Assembly (NCBI RefSeq): GCF_030848805.1
Contig: NC_092361.1
Location: forward strand, 21,597,406-21,661,405
Length of the DNA stretch: 64,000 nucleotides
DNA from: Temnothorax longispinosus
Taxonomy: Eukaryota; Arthropoda; Insecta; Hymenoptera; Formicidae
Direction: 5' to 3'
Shown here: positions 51,458-64,000 of the stretch, piece by piece
Layout: every line of letters begins with the position of its first letter
Numbering within the stretch: the stretch's first letter is position 1
Translations under genes and position numbers: made by a program
The notes under the pieces: generated by a model
Told to the model about the DNA's origin: nothing
Database searches by the model: none
The model's input: the letters and a program-made list of their open reading frames with translations, nothing else

Positions 51458-54400
51458 AGATAACGATATATGACTCTCTTTGAATAAATAGAAATAATCG
51501 TAGCAGGTCGTACACCTTGGTGATAGCGAATACTCTTTTTCCTCAAAATGAAAAGAAGGCAGTTGTCTAATATATTCGATACTTAAAAGTACAATATTAT
51601 ATTCCAATTTGCCAAGGAATTGTGTATTAAATAATCCTTACTGTTGCCATTCAACTTTAATTTTAAACTTTAAGGAAACTTATAATTTATCGTGACTTGA
51701 CCTACATTGATAAATATTTTATACTTTTTTTAATCAATTGTTTATAATCGGTTTCTATATTCATTGACTCATATATTATTAATTTTTATATATTTTTCGC
51801 GTGGTTTGTATTATTATACGGTTCACTCTAATTAATCCAGGATATCGCATAATAAATTTTATGTTCAAATCTCGGTCGTTACTACTGACATCGCGAAAAA
51901 AATAGCCGACTCTCGTAAAAACCGAACTAACGAAGGACGTAGCACCATCTCCGTCCGCAGTTACAGCGCGACGGGTGGAGTAGTACATTATATCTAATAT
52001 ACATCAATCTCACTAATGGACGTACGTCCAACGTCAACTCGCAATGCATTTCGTTGCATCTATCACATGACGCATATTTTGACACTCGCTGGCGAGACTG
52101 GTCGCGAAACCTGATGCGCTTTTATCGGTTTCTGACCTCGGAAAAGAAACCCGAATAATTCGTCGAAGTGTGATTCCACATGCGACCACTCCATCAGTCC
52201 GGCATCAATTATTTACAAAGTCGAGTACGTGGAATGAAATCCCACTTGACTTCTCTATCGTGACGTAATACCATAACGTAAGCCAGATTCCGCATCCAAC
52301 TTATTCCACTTTTCTCGTGGCAAAGCTTGCAGCTAGCATGTAATCGGAGAGATGTTCGATTGCGCTCCGCTGTACTGAGTTTAAGAGGGAAAGAGAAATA
52401 GGGCGAGAACAAGAACGACGTTGTCGTCATTCGAGTGCACGCGTATTATGACTGATCGCGGATTAGCTTCTTTTCATTAAATATAACAGCCACTCGGGGG
52501 GAGAGCAGAGTAGAAACGGGCGTGACGGAGTCCTGACGGCTCTTTGGCAGACCCAGTGCTTTATAATTGACGTTTCTCAGGGGGGGTGGCCCGGTTTCCG
52601 TCTCTGGTGTTGGGCCGCGTGCGGACCGCCTCTCTCTCTCTCGCTTTCGCTTCTCTCTCGCTTCTCTCGCGGAGGGATGCGCACCCATCCGATGTGGGTA
52701 GAAGGGGGGAAATTGAGATTGACAGTTAATTTCGTTGTGCCGCACGTAGTCGGGGTGGTCCAAAATTTCGAAGCGTTGGGATTGACCTTCCGCTCTGTTG
52801 GAAATCCTACCACCACCCATCCAAGTATCGCGAGAACAGGAGATGTTCGAGGGATCTTCAGTCACGTGTATGTATCACGTGAACGCGCGGCATGCCGGAT
52901 TAGACGCGGAAGGGTCTATCCAGCTTCTGTGATTTTGTCAATATTTAACGACGACGTCGCTTTTGTGTTAGCCGTGTTTAATGCATAAGCATTGTTCGTC
53001 GTATCTCATGAGGGCGAGATATGTTTGATGAAAGTTGAATGCTAATGTGATTCCGATGTCATTACAACTTCGGTTTTACTTACCCTTAGCTGAAGTTAGC
53101 ACGGCTCGTTGAGTGAAAAACTCGTTAGAAAGATTTTAAGGAAAGATTATCTTTATGACTAAACATAAAAATAACATAATGTATTTGTGGTCTTTGTGAA
53201 TACACGTGATTCATTTAGTCAAAGCATCTATAGTCTAATACTGATGCTTTCTCCAATGGCAAGTTAAAAGGAGCAGAACAAAAATTCTTTATTTGAAACT
53301 ATGATGCGTATATAATAGAGGAAAATTAGAGGAAATAAACAGCTCTAAATTGTTTTGTATAAATCTACTTTATATAGCATATTAATATTCTTCCTCGACA
53401 TTTTAACGTCATAGTAAGTGCCATAATCACATATGTCATTTATAATTAGATTATAACGCTCGTCGTTATAACAAGACCGCCCACATAGAATATCGCGCTT
53501 AACAAAGGAAATCAGATCTTTCACATTTAATAACCGCGTCGATAGCGCCGGACAGGTCGCAGCAAAAACATCAAAGCCTCCCTCGGTGCCGGCGCATGTT
53601 TTGTCACTGTGTCACACTTAAGTCCCGTCCACCGGCTGCGCGACGAATTATTAATCTTCCGGTTTGCACGACGGCGACTAGCGTGGAAATTATTCGTGCG
53701 CTGCGGGACGGTTTAATCCCCGATACAGTGACGACGACGACAACGACCAACGGGAACGAGTGCGGGAATTCGGTTGTAAGAACGTTGCGAGGCATCCCTT
53801 GAAAGCGGAAGCCCGGGATTACCGGCAGAAATCGAGTTTGCCATGGCGTTCAATTTGCGACGTTTCCTATATGCCTTCTTACCCAATTTTCGCGTTAATA
53901 GGACCGTGCCGTGTACCGGATGGTGGATCGATTTTCCCTCGACGTGAATCCTTTGAAGAGCTACTTCATTGACATTCAGTGTCATGTCATAAAAACGTAA
54001 AATATCATAAAAAGACCCATATTTATTTTTTATATTTATTTTTGTTTTCGCTGTTTTATTTGAAGAAAAAAATTTTTCTATTTACTAAACTTAAAGCTTC
54101 CCTCCGCATAAAGGAAATGGATTTAAATCTACGCGCATTGTATAGCTCCAAAAGTTAATACTGAACACACGCACCTGTGTTCCCTTGCTTCTCTAGGTCT
54201 ACCTGACATTTCACTTATTATCGTTACAGCAGTCATTTCTTTTGCCGCCCAGTGATTAATAATCCCGCATTAATTTGCGCGTGCACGCGACCGAAAGTGA
54301 TCGCGCGATATCCAGTTATACAATGCTATGCTGTTGCACGGCCGTGCGCGCAGGCGATGATCGCGGGAATTTCGGCAAGAACGATTTTCATTTCACCCGG

Positions 54401-57038
54401 TCCTATGTGTTTGTTCATGCATAGTGTGATGCGGTTGTACGGTATGTGCGCGCGAAATGCGTACTTGTTTGCGCAAAAGGATGCATTGTGACCGTAGCAT
54501 TCGCCTCATTCCCGCGGAATTGTATGCGCATCGCACTAATGTTAGCGCTTATCGACCGTACAATGCAGCGGTTATCTTTCTCTCTCTCTCTCCCGGACGG
54601 TCTCCATTGTAACCCGTCCGCTTGTAATGAGGGCTTACATATAGTCGCATTAATTTAAACAAGATGGCACTTAAGCCGCGGCACAAAGCGTACTGAGAAC
54701 AGCACAAGCTCTGGTCTTGTATTGCGGAGGGGTTATTACAAATATTTAATATTCTGTGCATTTAATTTATGCATTAATGAAATTACAGGTATTTAACGTG
54801 CCATTGTTAGGTTTCGTCTTGTAATTATATTGGTTACTTTATATGTTGATTATATTTTACGATATTATGATATAAACGTGATTGAAATTTCATTCACTCT
54901 GATTAGAGTGATAAAGTGAAGAGTTTTGTATGAATCATAGCTATAAGTATAGCTTCGAGATCGTTATCGGAGCAATGTATTGAGAATAAAAAATGTATAT
55001 ATAATAAATGTTTTATAATAATTTCTTCTTTTTGAAGGGATTATTGTCACAGCCGTGAAGATTTTTCTTGCAGAAGAAAATTCTTTCCAGATAATTTCCC
55101 TTGACATTTTTACATGAGAAGATACACTCGCATAATTACGAGCTACCTTTACTGAATAATACAATAGGATGTTTATACCGGTTGCAGCAAAAATGCGTAT
55201 CTCGGAAAGAGCAATTTTTCGTGACATTGGACTTTATAGAAACAAAGAGCACAAATTTCAGTCACGTTCTCGTGTTCCCTGCGAGTCGCATTAATGACGC
55301 GCTCTCGTCGAGACGAGACGAGGGGAATGAGAGAAGTTCTACTTGAGCGCGAAGAGAGAGATAGGGACAAGTCTCGGTGAGAAAATCGAATTTGATATTT
55401 TCGTCCGTTTTTCATTGGCAGCACGTGCGCGCGTGAAAATATCGGACGGCGTTCACCCTCCTTTGCGTCGCGTGCGAAACGAGAATTTCTTATCTGCACA
55501 AGCCTGGTCCCCGTACTCCCATGTTTCCACCCTTGATTCCACCCTCGAGGGTGAAAGGTGGTGGCGTCGTGAGTTAGGGGAACGAAGACGAAAACGTGAA
55601 GAACGGGAGAAATGCGAAATGGCAGCTGCGGCTAAGATCTCGGAGGCCGCCGCGCCGGATCGGAGAAAGTTGTTGGAGGAGGTCTTGCAAGAAGGCCGCG
55701 ACTGAATTATTTAACTTGTGGCCCGTCCAAAACCCCTCCCCCGCCATTCTTCCATGTGCCACCCTTTTATTCGCTGGGACGATTCTCTTGAGGAAATTTA
55801 ATTTCACCCTCAGCGACTGAGAGAAGCGTTGAAGAAGAGCGCGGCCGTCTTTCGTACGACGAGCGGGCTCTTCTCCTCTTTCCTCCTTCTCTTACGGTCG
55901 AAGCGCTTTTAATTGGCCGTGGCCGGGCTCGTTAAAGGAGAATTTACGTCGAGGACCGGGGAGGAACGAGATTGGAAACGAAGAACGATGCGCTGGTCGT
56001 CGCCCACGAATTTAAGAGAACGAACGTGGAAGTTGTGGAAATGGTTGAGAACGCGACGGAATCGATGAAAACACAGACTATCACGTATACGGTCAATAGG
56101 ATCGATACAAATCGAAAATGGAAAAATATAAGGAACAGTCTTTCTATCGCCTGCAAATCAAGAATTTATTTGTGGACTTTGTTTATCACAGTATCGATTT
56201 TGTTTCAGCGACATTTTTGATGACTGAATATATTTTCTATATTTTTGTTTTTATTTACGATATATATATTTCCACTATCGTTTAGGATATTTATTTCAAA
56301 CTCGATTTTTTCAAACTGGCGAAAATCAACTCAATTTTTCGACAACAAATTTCGAATGTTTGCGCTGCTCGCAAATCTGATTGGCGTCGACCACGAAAAA
56401 CCAGGGAGGGAACTACCGTGCGTTTACATACGACGCTTTACTCTCTTTAGTTTCGATTCACGACCAACGATCACCACACCATCGACTTACTCTCCGATTG
56501 CGGTGGAAAAAAGAGAGGAACGCGGCGCGGCGACATGCCAGGAAAAGCCGTAGGGCAGAAGGAAAATGTAGAGCGAGGCGCAGCGATGCGTGGACGCAGC
56601 TTCCGCAAAATTCGATGGATACGGTGCGCTGAGCTCTTTTAATTCCCTGCGGACGCAGACCACCCCGTTTTTTTTCGCGAATTCGTCGGATAAGGGATTC
56701 CTTTTGCGCGCGTGTACCCAATATCAATGTATACGTATACGACATATCGAGCTTCCCACACTTCCTTTCATCCGCGTATTTGGTTTGACATTATCGTTAG
56801 CTCGAAGTTTAAGCTTGTAATTAGTTACAGCACGGAAACTTCGGATATACGCTTCTATCAATATGTCACTATGGACGTAAACTTGGAACGCTTTAACTCC
56901 CGCGGAACTTATGCGCACGTCAAAAGGAACTATACCGTCAAATTCATAGCCTCGACTGCGGCTATATGAATTTCATTAGAGAAATGTAATTGATTCTTGT
57001 TTGAAGAGACTGTCGTCCTCGATGTTCCTCGATTTCAG
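51458..57038. other. Non-coding intron-like sequence
   Basis: No gene recognised. It includes CT-rich tracts at 52629-52670 and 54577-54593, a hairpin TTATAACG/CGTTATAA at 53451-53471, a palindrome CACCCTCGAGGGTG at 55540-55553, and a strong acceptor-like TTCCCTTGCTTCTCTAG ending at 54195 followed by 19 open codons and a stop. A minus-strand ATG frame 52446-52820 (124 codons) overlaps open frames on the + strand in a GC patch and has no family signature. Confidence 0.3.
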
Positions 57039-57083
57039 AGCGCATAATGAATCGATCCGTCTATAAACACGACGCTGTAGACG
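57039..57083 (+). other. Candidate 45-nt internal exon, weakly supported
   Basis: A pyrimidine-rich acceptor (TTCCTCGATTTCAG ending at 57038) and a donor (GACG then GTAAGA, GT at 57084) bracket 45 bases. This is a multiple of three and is open in the phase required by exon 1 (phase 1 in, phase 1 out), encoding 15 mainly polar residues. Splice sites of this quality at such spacing arise by chance in 56 kb of intron, so this is only a possibility. Confidence 0.15.
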
Positions 57084-59230
57084 GTAAGACTGTTATCACC
57101 GCTAGATATTTTGCCTGGAGCTTGAATTTATCCAAAATGTTCCTTACCAGAATTGCGAAGCTATCCGATTGTATATGGCATTTGACCGGACACCCCGTAT
57201 GTGTACATTGCGTCGCCGACGATCGGTCTCGTTGCCGCCGGCTCGGAGAACACGCGAAATTAATTCACCGCGGCGTTTCCGCCCTCGTGCGGAACGCAAC
57301 CCCCGCGGGGGCTGCGCGGCGGCCGCCGTTTGTCCAACTTTTTGCATCGTCGACCGGACGTCCAATTTATTGCCAGCCGCGGTATACTGCATCGCGCCGA
57401 TATTTGCTCGTCGGGAAACGCGCGCGAGCGATCGTTCGCGGAAGGATCGACGTTTCTGCAATTGCAATATCCCGATACGCGCCATCCGCGTCATACTTGA
57501 CCCCGGCCGCGGCGGATGCATAAATCAACGACGCGGACTCGTATTATCTGGAGATCGCCATTTTACTGTGCTCCTCTATTTGCCTTTCTAGCTCTTTCAC
57601 TCTTACTCTTCGTTGCGCTTGTAAGATAGATAAGTACCGGTGGCCCCGTAAATTCTCGGACGAGTACGCGCGTAAGATTCTGCTTCCGTCGCAGGAAAAT
57701 CCGCCTTTATATCTTGATATCGCATTATGAGGTGCAGATGAACTTTTTAAAACGCGCGAATTAATCATCGTAATATTAGACACTTGGCTCAGGAAGAGCT
57801 TAAGAGGCGTGGTATATTTAATCCTTGACAAAGGCTTATTATATCGAGCGCATAAATGGGTCGCTTTGTGACTTTCCCTTTTTACAGCTAATTGCGTATC
57901 TTCATCTTCAGTTTCCGTCATTTCCATCGTGTACCATGCCGGATGCGCAAAGCGAGACGCGCTTTTGTGCTCGCTCTCGTATTTAATGAAAAGCGCATTT
58001 AATGGTGGTGAGGTATTATGGCAACCCTTTGTACATTTTACGCAATATATTTCTATACCGCGATGAATGCATATTTTGCTTTTTTTTTTATACTTTTGGT
58101 CATACAGCGCCGAATCACACAATCGCTAATGCAATTGGAGTGTATTTACTTAAAAATTGCTGTTTCCGAAACCCTCGGATGAGCTTCAATCTACGTTATT
58201 GTTAATTATGGTATAGCATTGTGAAATTATTAAATACTTATTACACAATTAGTTATAGAGAATAAGAACGAAATTTATCAATTTTTTTGTTGACAAAATA
58301 TAAGAAATAAACATTGAAAATTGATAATTTGAAATATTTATCTTAATAAATCTTCGCCAAATAATGGTTTAATAAAAATCAAAATGTATCTCTTGTTGAT
58401 AAAATCGATAATTCCGGAATATGCTATCTTGAAAATTAATGCAGTGCACCGCTCCAGGCATACTTATTCTAATTAGTACTAACTGATCTTTCTCTCCTGT
58501 ATGTGTGCGCGCTTTTCATCTCGTTGGAAAGGATTGCGCGGCTGAAATGAAATTTGCCCGCGGCCCAAAAGTCTCGGCTTCGCATTGTCCTCAATCTAAT
58601 TTACCTTCCGTCCGGCGTCAGAATTCCTCGGTTTTCGCGAATGTCGAAATTCTCCAGCCGGCCCATATCATGGCTTTCGAGACTGACGTTTAAACGGAAG
58701 TTGCCCGGCTTGCTGAATGCTCGAATAGGGAGTTGGCGTTTCGGAATTTTATCGGCTCGTAGTCGAATTCTGGATACGCAACAAGAGATTCGAGTACCTG
58801 CAGTAATTTATTTAACTACATAAAGGACTTTGTAAATGAACGAGACGAACAAACATTGATCGAACATCAATGTTTATTTCTGCGTGGTAACATTTATGAA
58901 CACATTTCTGAATTTATTTCCAAAAATTCTAAACAACGATTCGAGCAAAATCGTTGAACAGAGAATAGCAGCTCGACATTCGCGACTGTCCGTGTCGTTT
59001 TATTACGGTTAATCCTTCCCGCCCACCAATCACTCTTTCTCCCGCGAATGCGCCGCACGAAAAAAGATTGCACGCGAACGCACACATACACACACATGTC
59101 GATGGAGACGGCACGAGAGATGGGAAAGACAACGATAGAGAGCAAAAGGACGGACCGACAACGTCCGGAAAATTGATGGAAACCGGTGTGCGTGCGCGCG
59201 CGTGACACGTTGCGTATATATCCCGGGAAA

Positions 59231-59279
59231 GCTGCCGCCGCTGCTGTTGCTGCTATTGCTGCTATTGCTGCCTGCTGCT
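59231..59279. repeat. CTG/TTG trinucleotide repeat
   Basis: Interrupted GCTGCC, GCTGTT, GCTATT units over about 49 bases. No supporting coding frame is seen on either strand. Confidence 0.8.
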
Positions 59280-60946
59280 CGTGAATTAGGGGAAGATAGC
59301 TTTTAGTTGAGGCACAGTGCCGTCACCAGGTGCGCGTCCGCCGACTCCACGGACTGCCGGTATATAGCCGAACCCTTTTACCGAAATTGCCGGATATCGT
59401 CCCCTGCTGCGGCAGATCTCTCTCTCCCGATTCCCCTGCTCTCCGTCCTCCGTCCTCATGGTTCATTCCGCAGCCCTCGGCAACCGGATTTTCCTTCCCT
59501 CTTCCTCCTCTTGGTCCCTCTGTCGTTCGAGTAAGCAGGTGTCACGAAGTGCACGGACGAAAATTCTGCGGGGAAAATCCATCACGCACCTTTTCCACCT
59601 TCGTTCTTCTCTGTCCATTTCTCGTTCTTCTCGATTGCCAGCAACGTTATGCACGAACGTTCGTTGCATTATACGTGCTTTGAAAATTTTATTTGCACAT
59701 AAATGACGACGTAAAAAAGTGGGATCATATTTCCGGAAAATTGTTTTTTGTTCGAGCGGAAGTTGGAAGTCGGCCAAGGTAATGCAGTAAAAGACTGCAG
59801 ATGTCATTTAAGAGGACGTTTGTGAGGTACGAAACGAATGTAGGACTCCTTTTTCATCTATGAAAAATCTATTATAAACGTTCTTTTTACTTTATTTCCA
59901 ACTTGAAGCATCTTGGATTACTGCATTCCGAATTAAAATTCTGCTCAAGTTCCCACGGAACTAACTGAAACATATCGTCTCTGAAACTTAATTCACTAAA
60001 ACCATCTAACTTTATAATTGCTTATAATTATTTAAAAACTTTTATCTCTTGATTGCTATTTTCCACTTTGCTTCCAGTATAATTGGTGCAAGGCGATCGC
60101 TATGAAGCGATTTCTGGGACGTTGCATGCTTGTCGTGCATAAAGTATAGCGATAGCAACGCGAATATTCTCGCAGTAGTACGCCGGCAGTGAAGCTCTCA
60201 GATAAATTTTTTGTTGCTTAACGCTGTCATAGTGCGCGGGCAACTGCAAATGCAGTTATGAAGTGGGATATCGTCCGTTCGATATTCTTTCCGTTCCAAC
60301 CTTCAATTCGAAGCCAACGCGAAATACGCATGTACGACACGAAAACGCTTTTTCCAGGATCGCTGTCGCGACGCTGGAAATACTTTCCGTGTCCCGTGTA
60401 TATTTTTTCTATCCACAATCTCTAAGTGACATTCGATTACATCGAGGTACGATGTCGAAGCTACTTACAAGGCTTATCTATTCACATTATGCACATTCTG
60501 CTGCAAGTATGCGATACACGATCCATATTTTTATGTCAGATAACAAGAAATATATGAAAAATATTTTAACTTTTAATATTTAAAGTATAACATCTTGTAA
60601 TTTTTCTTTAATTACTGTATATTCTATAATAATCAGAACTATAATAAACTAAAAAATTAGATTATTTTCGTAGATTATCTTCTTTAAAGTCCGATAATTA
60701 TTTCATTGTGTGTACTTTCAAAATTAATATAACATAAATTCGCAATATCGGAAATTAATAGTATGTGAATTTGCAATACGATGTCGGAGTTGTGTACTAA
60801 CAGTGTTTGTAGATCGCGCTGACTAAAATTAATACTTTAACAAGATACAAACGCAAGCAATTAGACGAAATTGATCGTAAATGAGGTTTGCGTGAATTAA
60901 CTCTAAAATTAACAATATTGTTGATTTGTAATTTTATATTTGCGCA

Positions 60947-60970
60947 ATTAAAATGTTATAACATTTTAAT
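60947..60970. repeat. 24-bp perfect spacerless palindrome
   Basis: ATTAAAATGTTA is followed by its exact reverse complement. A 12-base palindrome AACAATATTGTT lies just upstream at 60911-60922. A two-copy direct repeat ACACTT(A/G)TGTAAAT follows at 60978 and 60999 (21-base period). Confidence 0.9.
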
Positions 60971-63800
60971 CCTCATAACACTTATGTAAATCCTTATTAC
61001 ACTTGTGTAAATTGTCTACCTTTTTCAAATTAATATATTTAAATTAATTATTTCCTGCTTAATAAATATTGCATTTTCAAAAAATTACATTAAGACAAAA
61101 CTCGTATATAATCTTTGTAAGTTTTGTTATGATTGCAATACAATGTGATTTTACATTTACTATCTTAGCTATCCCTTAACTTAGGATTAAGATAGCCGCT
61201 ATCAAATTTAAGGTAGACAAAAAGACACTTCCGTGATATATTATACAAACAACACGGTATATCCGCTCAATTTTCCCATTCCCCGTTCAACAGCGGTGAA
61301 TATATCAGGATGTATAAGCTATAACTAAGGCTACGGTGGCAGGACCGGAAGAGTTAACGTCCTGGATGCTTATCTTTCCCCGGCATTATGCAGAAACTGC
61401 ATGGCTGCGCGCAGTCTACTTTATGCACCCGCTGAACGCCAAATAAACGGGAAATATTTACCTCGCGAGGTGGTGGCGGTCTTTCAATACGACGCCCCAA
61501 GAAAATCGCAGAATTTTTTTTTCCCTTTTTCCTCCTCTCCACTTATTTCTCTTTTCCGATAGTACGTTTGCATGTACACACAGAGGAACGCAATATTTAG
61601 ATGATACTCCATTTAAATGATAAAATCGAGACGGCTGCGGACAGAGCGATCGCGCGCGATACGCTTCTCTCTGGTACTCTTGAGGCTTGTTTATCTGCAT
61701 TATAGAAGAGGTTTCTAGTGGGTCTTCAACTGTCCGCACCGAAGGATATCAATTATGCATCGACGGGATAAAGACCGCGTGAATAACGTTATTCGAAATG
61801 TTACAACGTCGCAAGAATAATGGGTGATGAATGGAAAACTTGATCGGATAATCTGATTATTACGGAAAATATTCTGTCAGTATTTGTCGATATTTTTCAG
61901 ATTATTAAAATATCTTGGCGAAAAAGAAACTAACAAAATGCAAAGAATTGGAGCGTAATTAAGCTTGAAAAAACAAAAACTAATCATTTTTATTGAAAAA
62001 TTTAAAAATTTCTTGTAAGATATTAATGAGATCTTTAAAGTTCGACTAAACTCTCATATATTTATAAAGCGTTTTATTTTTCTCTTTGAAATCAAAATTT
62101 ATGAATTTACTGCCATTGTGTGATTTATTTTCGTTTCATCTGTTCTCTTTTAGCCTCAATTTCTTTTGCGTTTCTCATTAGTATTTCCGCAGCGTCTTCT
62201 TTATCAGGATATATTGCGGTCCCCGGGTAAAGACGAGTTCGCGGTTTAACGTCTTTAAAGCTTAAACGGTGACTTTTACGAGCCGTTACGTCACGAGCGT
62301 TTCGCTCTACTTAGGGAGAACTGAGACAACCGCTCACGTGCGCCGACACGCGTGTGCTTCAACGCACGCGTATACGTGCGCGTGTTCGTGGATCGTGTAG
62401 CACGTGTGTAAACGCGTATAACGAGACGAGCAGGTTCGCCTCTAACGAGCCCAGCCGCTTTTGAAGCACCGCCTTTTAGGGACGCGACTTCACGTACGTG
62501 AACAGTTTTGCCCGTGCTACAGATTACCCGGTATCTCTTGTTATATCGTGTCTTCAATTGCTCCGGATTGCGAACACGAAGGACGTCGATTTGCATTCAT
62601 CTCACTTGCCGCCACAATTACACGATTTTGCTTCTTATTTTCCCTATTTTTATTTAGTTCTCATCCAGTCGCAAAATAGCAAAAAATGTAATAAAATATA
62701 AAAGAATGCAACGTGATGTCCTGTGAAGTCATTTTATTACATAATTTTTCTCTTGAAATTAAGATCGAACTATTTAATAAAATTTTCCAATTTATTAAGT
62801 GAATTTTGTCGAATAACAATTATAGCAATGAAGAACAAATTTAAACTCACTACAGTTATTTGCACTCATTACAGATTTACAGTAAAACGCGAAATGCGCG
62901 AAAGGAAGCGCTTGTATGCGCGAATTATTTATCCCGCGAACAGTGTGAATAGCGGTAATTGCGTTAATTTGACTTAACTCATTCGCCAATACGTGTATCC
63001 GGCTAAATAACGGAATATGTTACCGAGAAACTTAAAGTTATGGAGGTTGCGTGCCTATACTACACGATGCTAATATTGAGTGCGAAACTGAGGAAGCCGG
63101 AAACTATTACACAGTACACGTATCTTTTGAAAACAACCTGTCGAATTCGTTATGCACGAACATCCAATTCAATTTTCGTCAGACATAATTTGTATTTTCT
63201 TCTCTCGTTTTATTTCAATTTTGCTAATTTCTACCTTTTTCAGTTAGCTATATTTTTGGTTGATTAAAATACTGTCACGCGTATTGGTTAAATACGCGTT
63301 TTACGTTCTCTGTTTTTGATATGCCACGTTTTATTTTCAATTTTAGATACCTATTTCAACTCTTGCAAGAGTGTAAAAGTTATATCACATTTTTTTTTGT
63401 CATACAAATTGACGCTCGCGACAGAGAAATATTTTAAATGGAGTACAAGTACTGAATAGTTTTCACGAGGGGGAAGGCAGCTATTATGTCGTTACACCTT
63501 GCTACTACTTGCAAATGACATTCCGGAATTTCATCCGATAACGAAAACCTTGTTATCCGCGCGGCGACTGAAGGTTCTTATTAATATCACGGCACGCTAC
63601 CTTCAACTAAATCACATTATAAGAACTGATTTAATTCATCGTACAATTATACGCCAAGCAAATTACCATGGAGGTTTTCGTTCTGACATCACTTGAAATT
63701 CTTTCACGAAAGACGCCATGGGTTCATTAAATAAAAGGTTATAAATAGTAATTGATTTTTTTATTGAGAGAACGTCGCACAATTCCATTGCGTAAATTAA

Positions 63801-63822
63801 TTTTTTTTTTTTTTTTTTTTTT
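63801..63822. repeat. 22-base T homopolymer
   Basis: Uninterrupted run of T preceded by TTAA and followed by CAAC. It could be a simple homopolymer or the inverted tail of an old retroposed insertion. No retroelement sequence is recognisable beside it. Confidence 0.85.
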
Positions 63823-64000
63823 CAACTTTTTTAAGACAATATTTTTTACTCAGATTTGTGTTGCATAACACGCTCTCAACTGTCGTATATAATAATTTTT
63901 ACAACGGTGGAGCAACAACTTGGCCGAGCACGCTATTCCGTTCCGTCTGAAACTTTCTTCGGCATCCCCATAAATTTCCAGCTCCCAGGTGTCAAAGGCA

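Larger units (their letters stand above)
57084..64000. other. Non-coding intron-like sequence to the window end
   Basis: A CpG-rich patch at 57180-57540 is open in three frames by composition (longest 158 codons from an ATG at 57047, no recognisable domain). AT-rich valleys are at 58200-58440, 60540-61150 and 61850-62110. A CA tract lies at 59079-59098, a CTG-type repeat at 59231-59279, a 24-base palindrome at 60947-60970, a 9-bp-arm hairpin at 63277-63299 and a T run at 63801-63822. No exon of the upstream gene is recognisable. Confidence 0.3.

Noticed and set aside
52446..52820. 124-codon minus-strand ATG frame
   Set aside because: Overlaps open + strand frames in a GC-rich, CT-repeat-containing patch; translation includes a repeat-derived RERERR run; no family resemblance.
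55343..55705. 120-codon + strand frame ending in a helical Ala/Glu-rich stretch
   Set aside because: Non-ATG start, and the helical-looking end arises from a short GC-rich, GAA/GCN-biased segment. No second line of evidence.
57047..57523. 158-codon ATG frame
   Set aside because: Two other frames, one antisense, are open over the same GC-rich patch. No domain, and cysteine/arginine content follows composition.
1..64000. tRNA, rRNA, snRNA, known conserved microRNA or CRISPR array
   Set aside because: No A/B-box pair with cloverleaf, no familiar mature microRNA sequence and no regularly spaced repeat array was seen on reading. A covariance-model scan would be decisive but could not be run.

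Overview
This is a eukaryotic, almost entirely non-coding window. CpG dinucleotides are frequent, base composition is patchy with AT-rich stretches alternating with GC/CpG-rich patches, there are many short microsatellites, and there is one non-autonomous Tc1-like insertion. There are no operons, ribosome-binding sites or dense open frames. This fits a hymenopteran insect, plausibly an ant; that assignment is an inference from composition and style, not from a marker gene.

Only one coding segment can be supported with some confidence: a first coding exon on the + strand ending at 7565. An ATG at 7505 in good start context opens a short basic stretch followed by a hydrophobic run. This is the beginning of a signal peptide, cut after one base of codon 21 by a strong GTAAGC donor (phase 1). 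A GC/CpG-rich leader, an Inr+DPE-like pair near 7248 and a five-codon upstream ORF lie before it. No convincing second exon of the same gene follows, so most of the window (7566-64000) is best read as a very long first intron (at least about 56 kb) of a secreted or cell-surface protein gene. I cannot name the gene. A composite acceptor/donor site at about 15527 has the form of a recursive-splicing (ratchet) point and would suit such an intron. An even better one lies on the minus strand at about 32724.

Region by region: 1-7247 is upstream sequence, including a CpG-rich block at 1560-2320. 7248-7565 is promoter plus first exon. 7566-8300 is a GC-rich intron start. 8357-8566 is a Tc1-like MITE, followed by a 34-bp minisatellite at 8609-8697. 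10079-10203 is a second TA-flanked fold-back element. 10250-28400 is intron-like with AT-rich valleys. 28430-29540 is a patch with a TATA-like box, low stop density and a cysteine-rich frame, all of uncertain meaning. 29540-64000 is more intron-like DNA with a TA microsatellite, several perfect palindromes (the most striking is a 44-bp spacerless one at 51414), homopurine/homopyrimidine tracts, and GC patches with TAAT-type motifs that may be enhancers.

I found no RNA gene, CRISPR array, complete transposase, or obvious novel multi-gene system. Long open frames in the GC-rich patches are open in several frames at once, and the longest lack ATG codons, so they were not called as genes.
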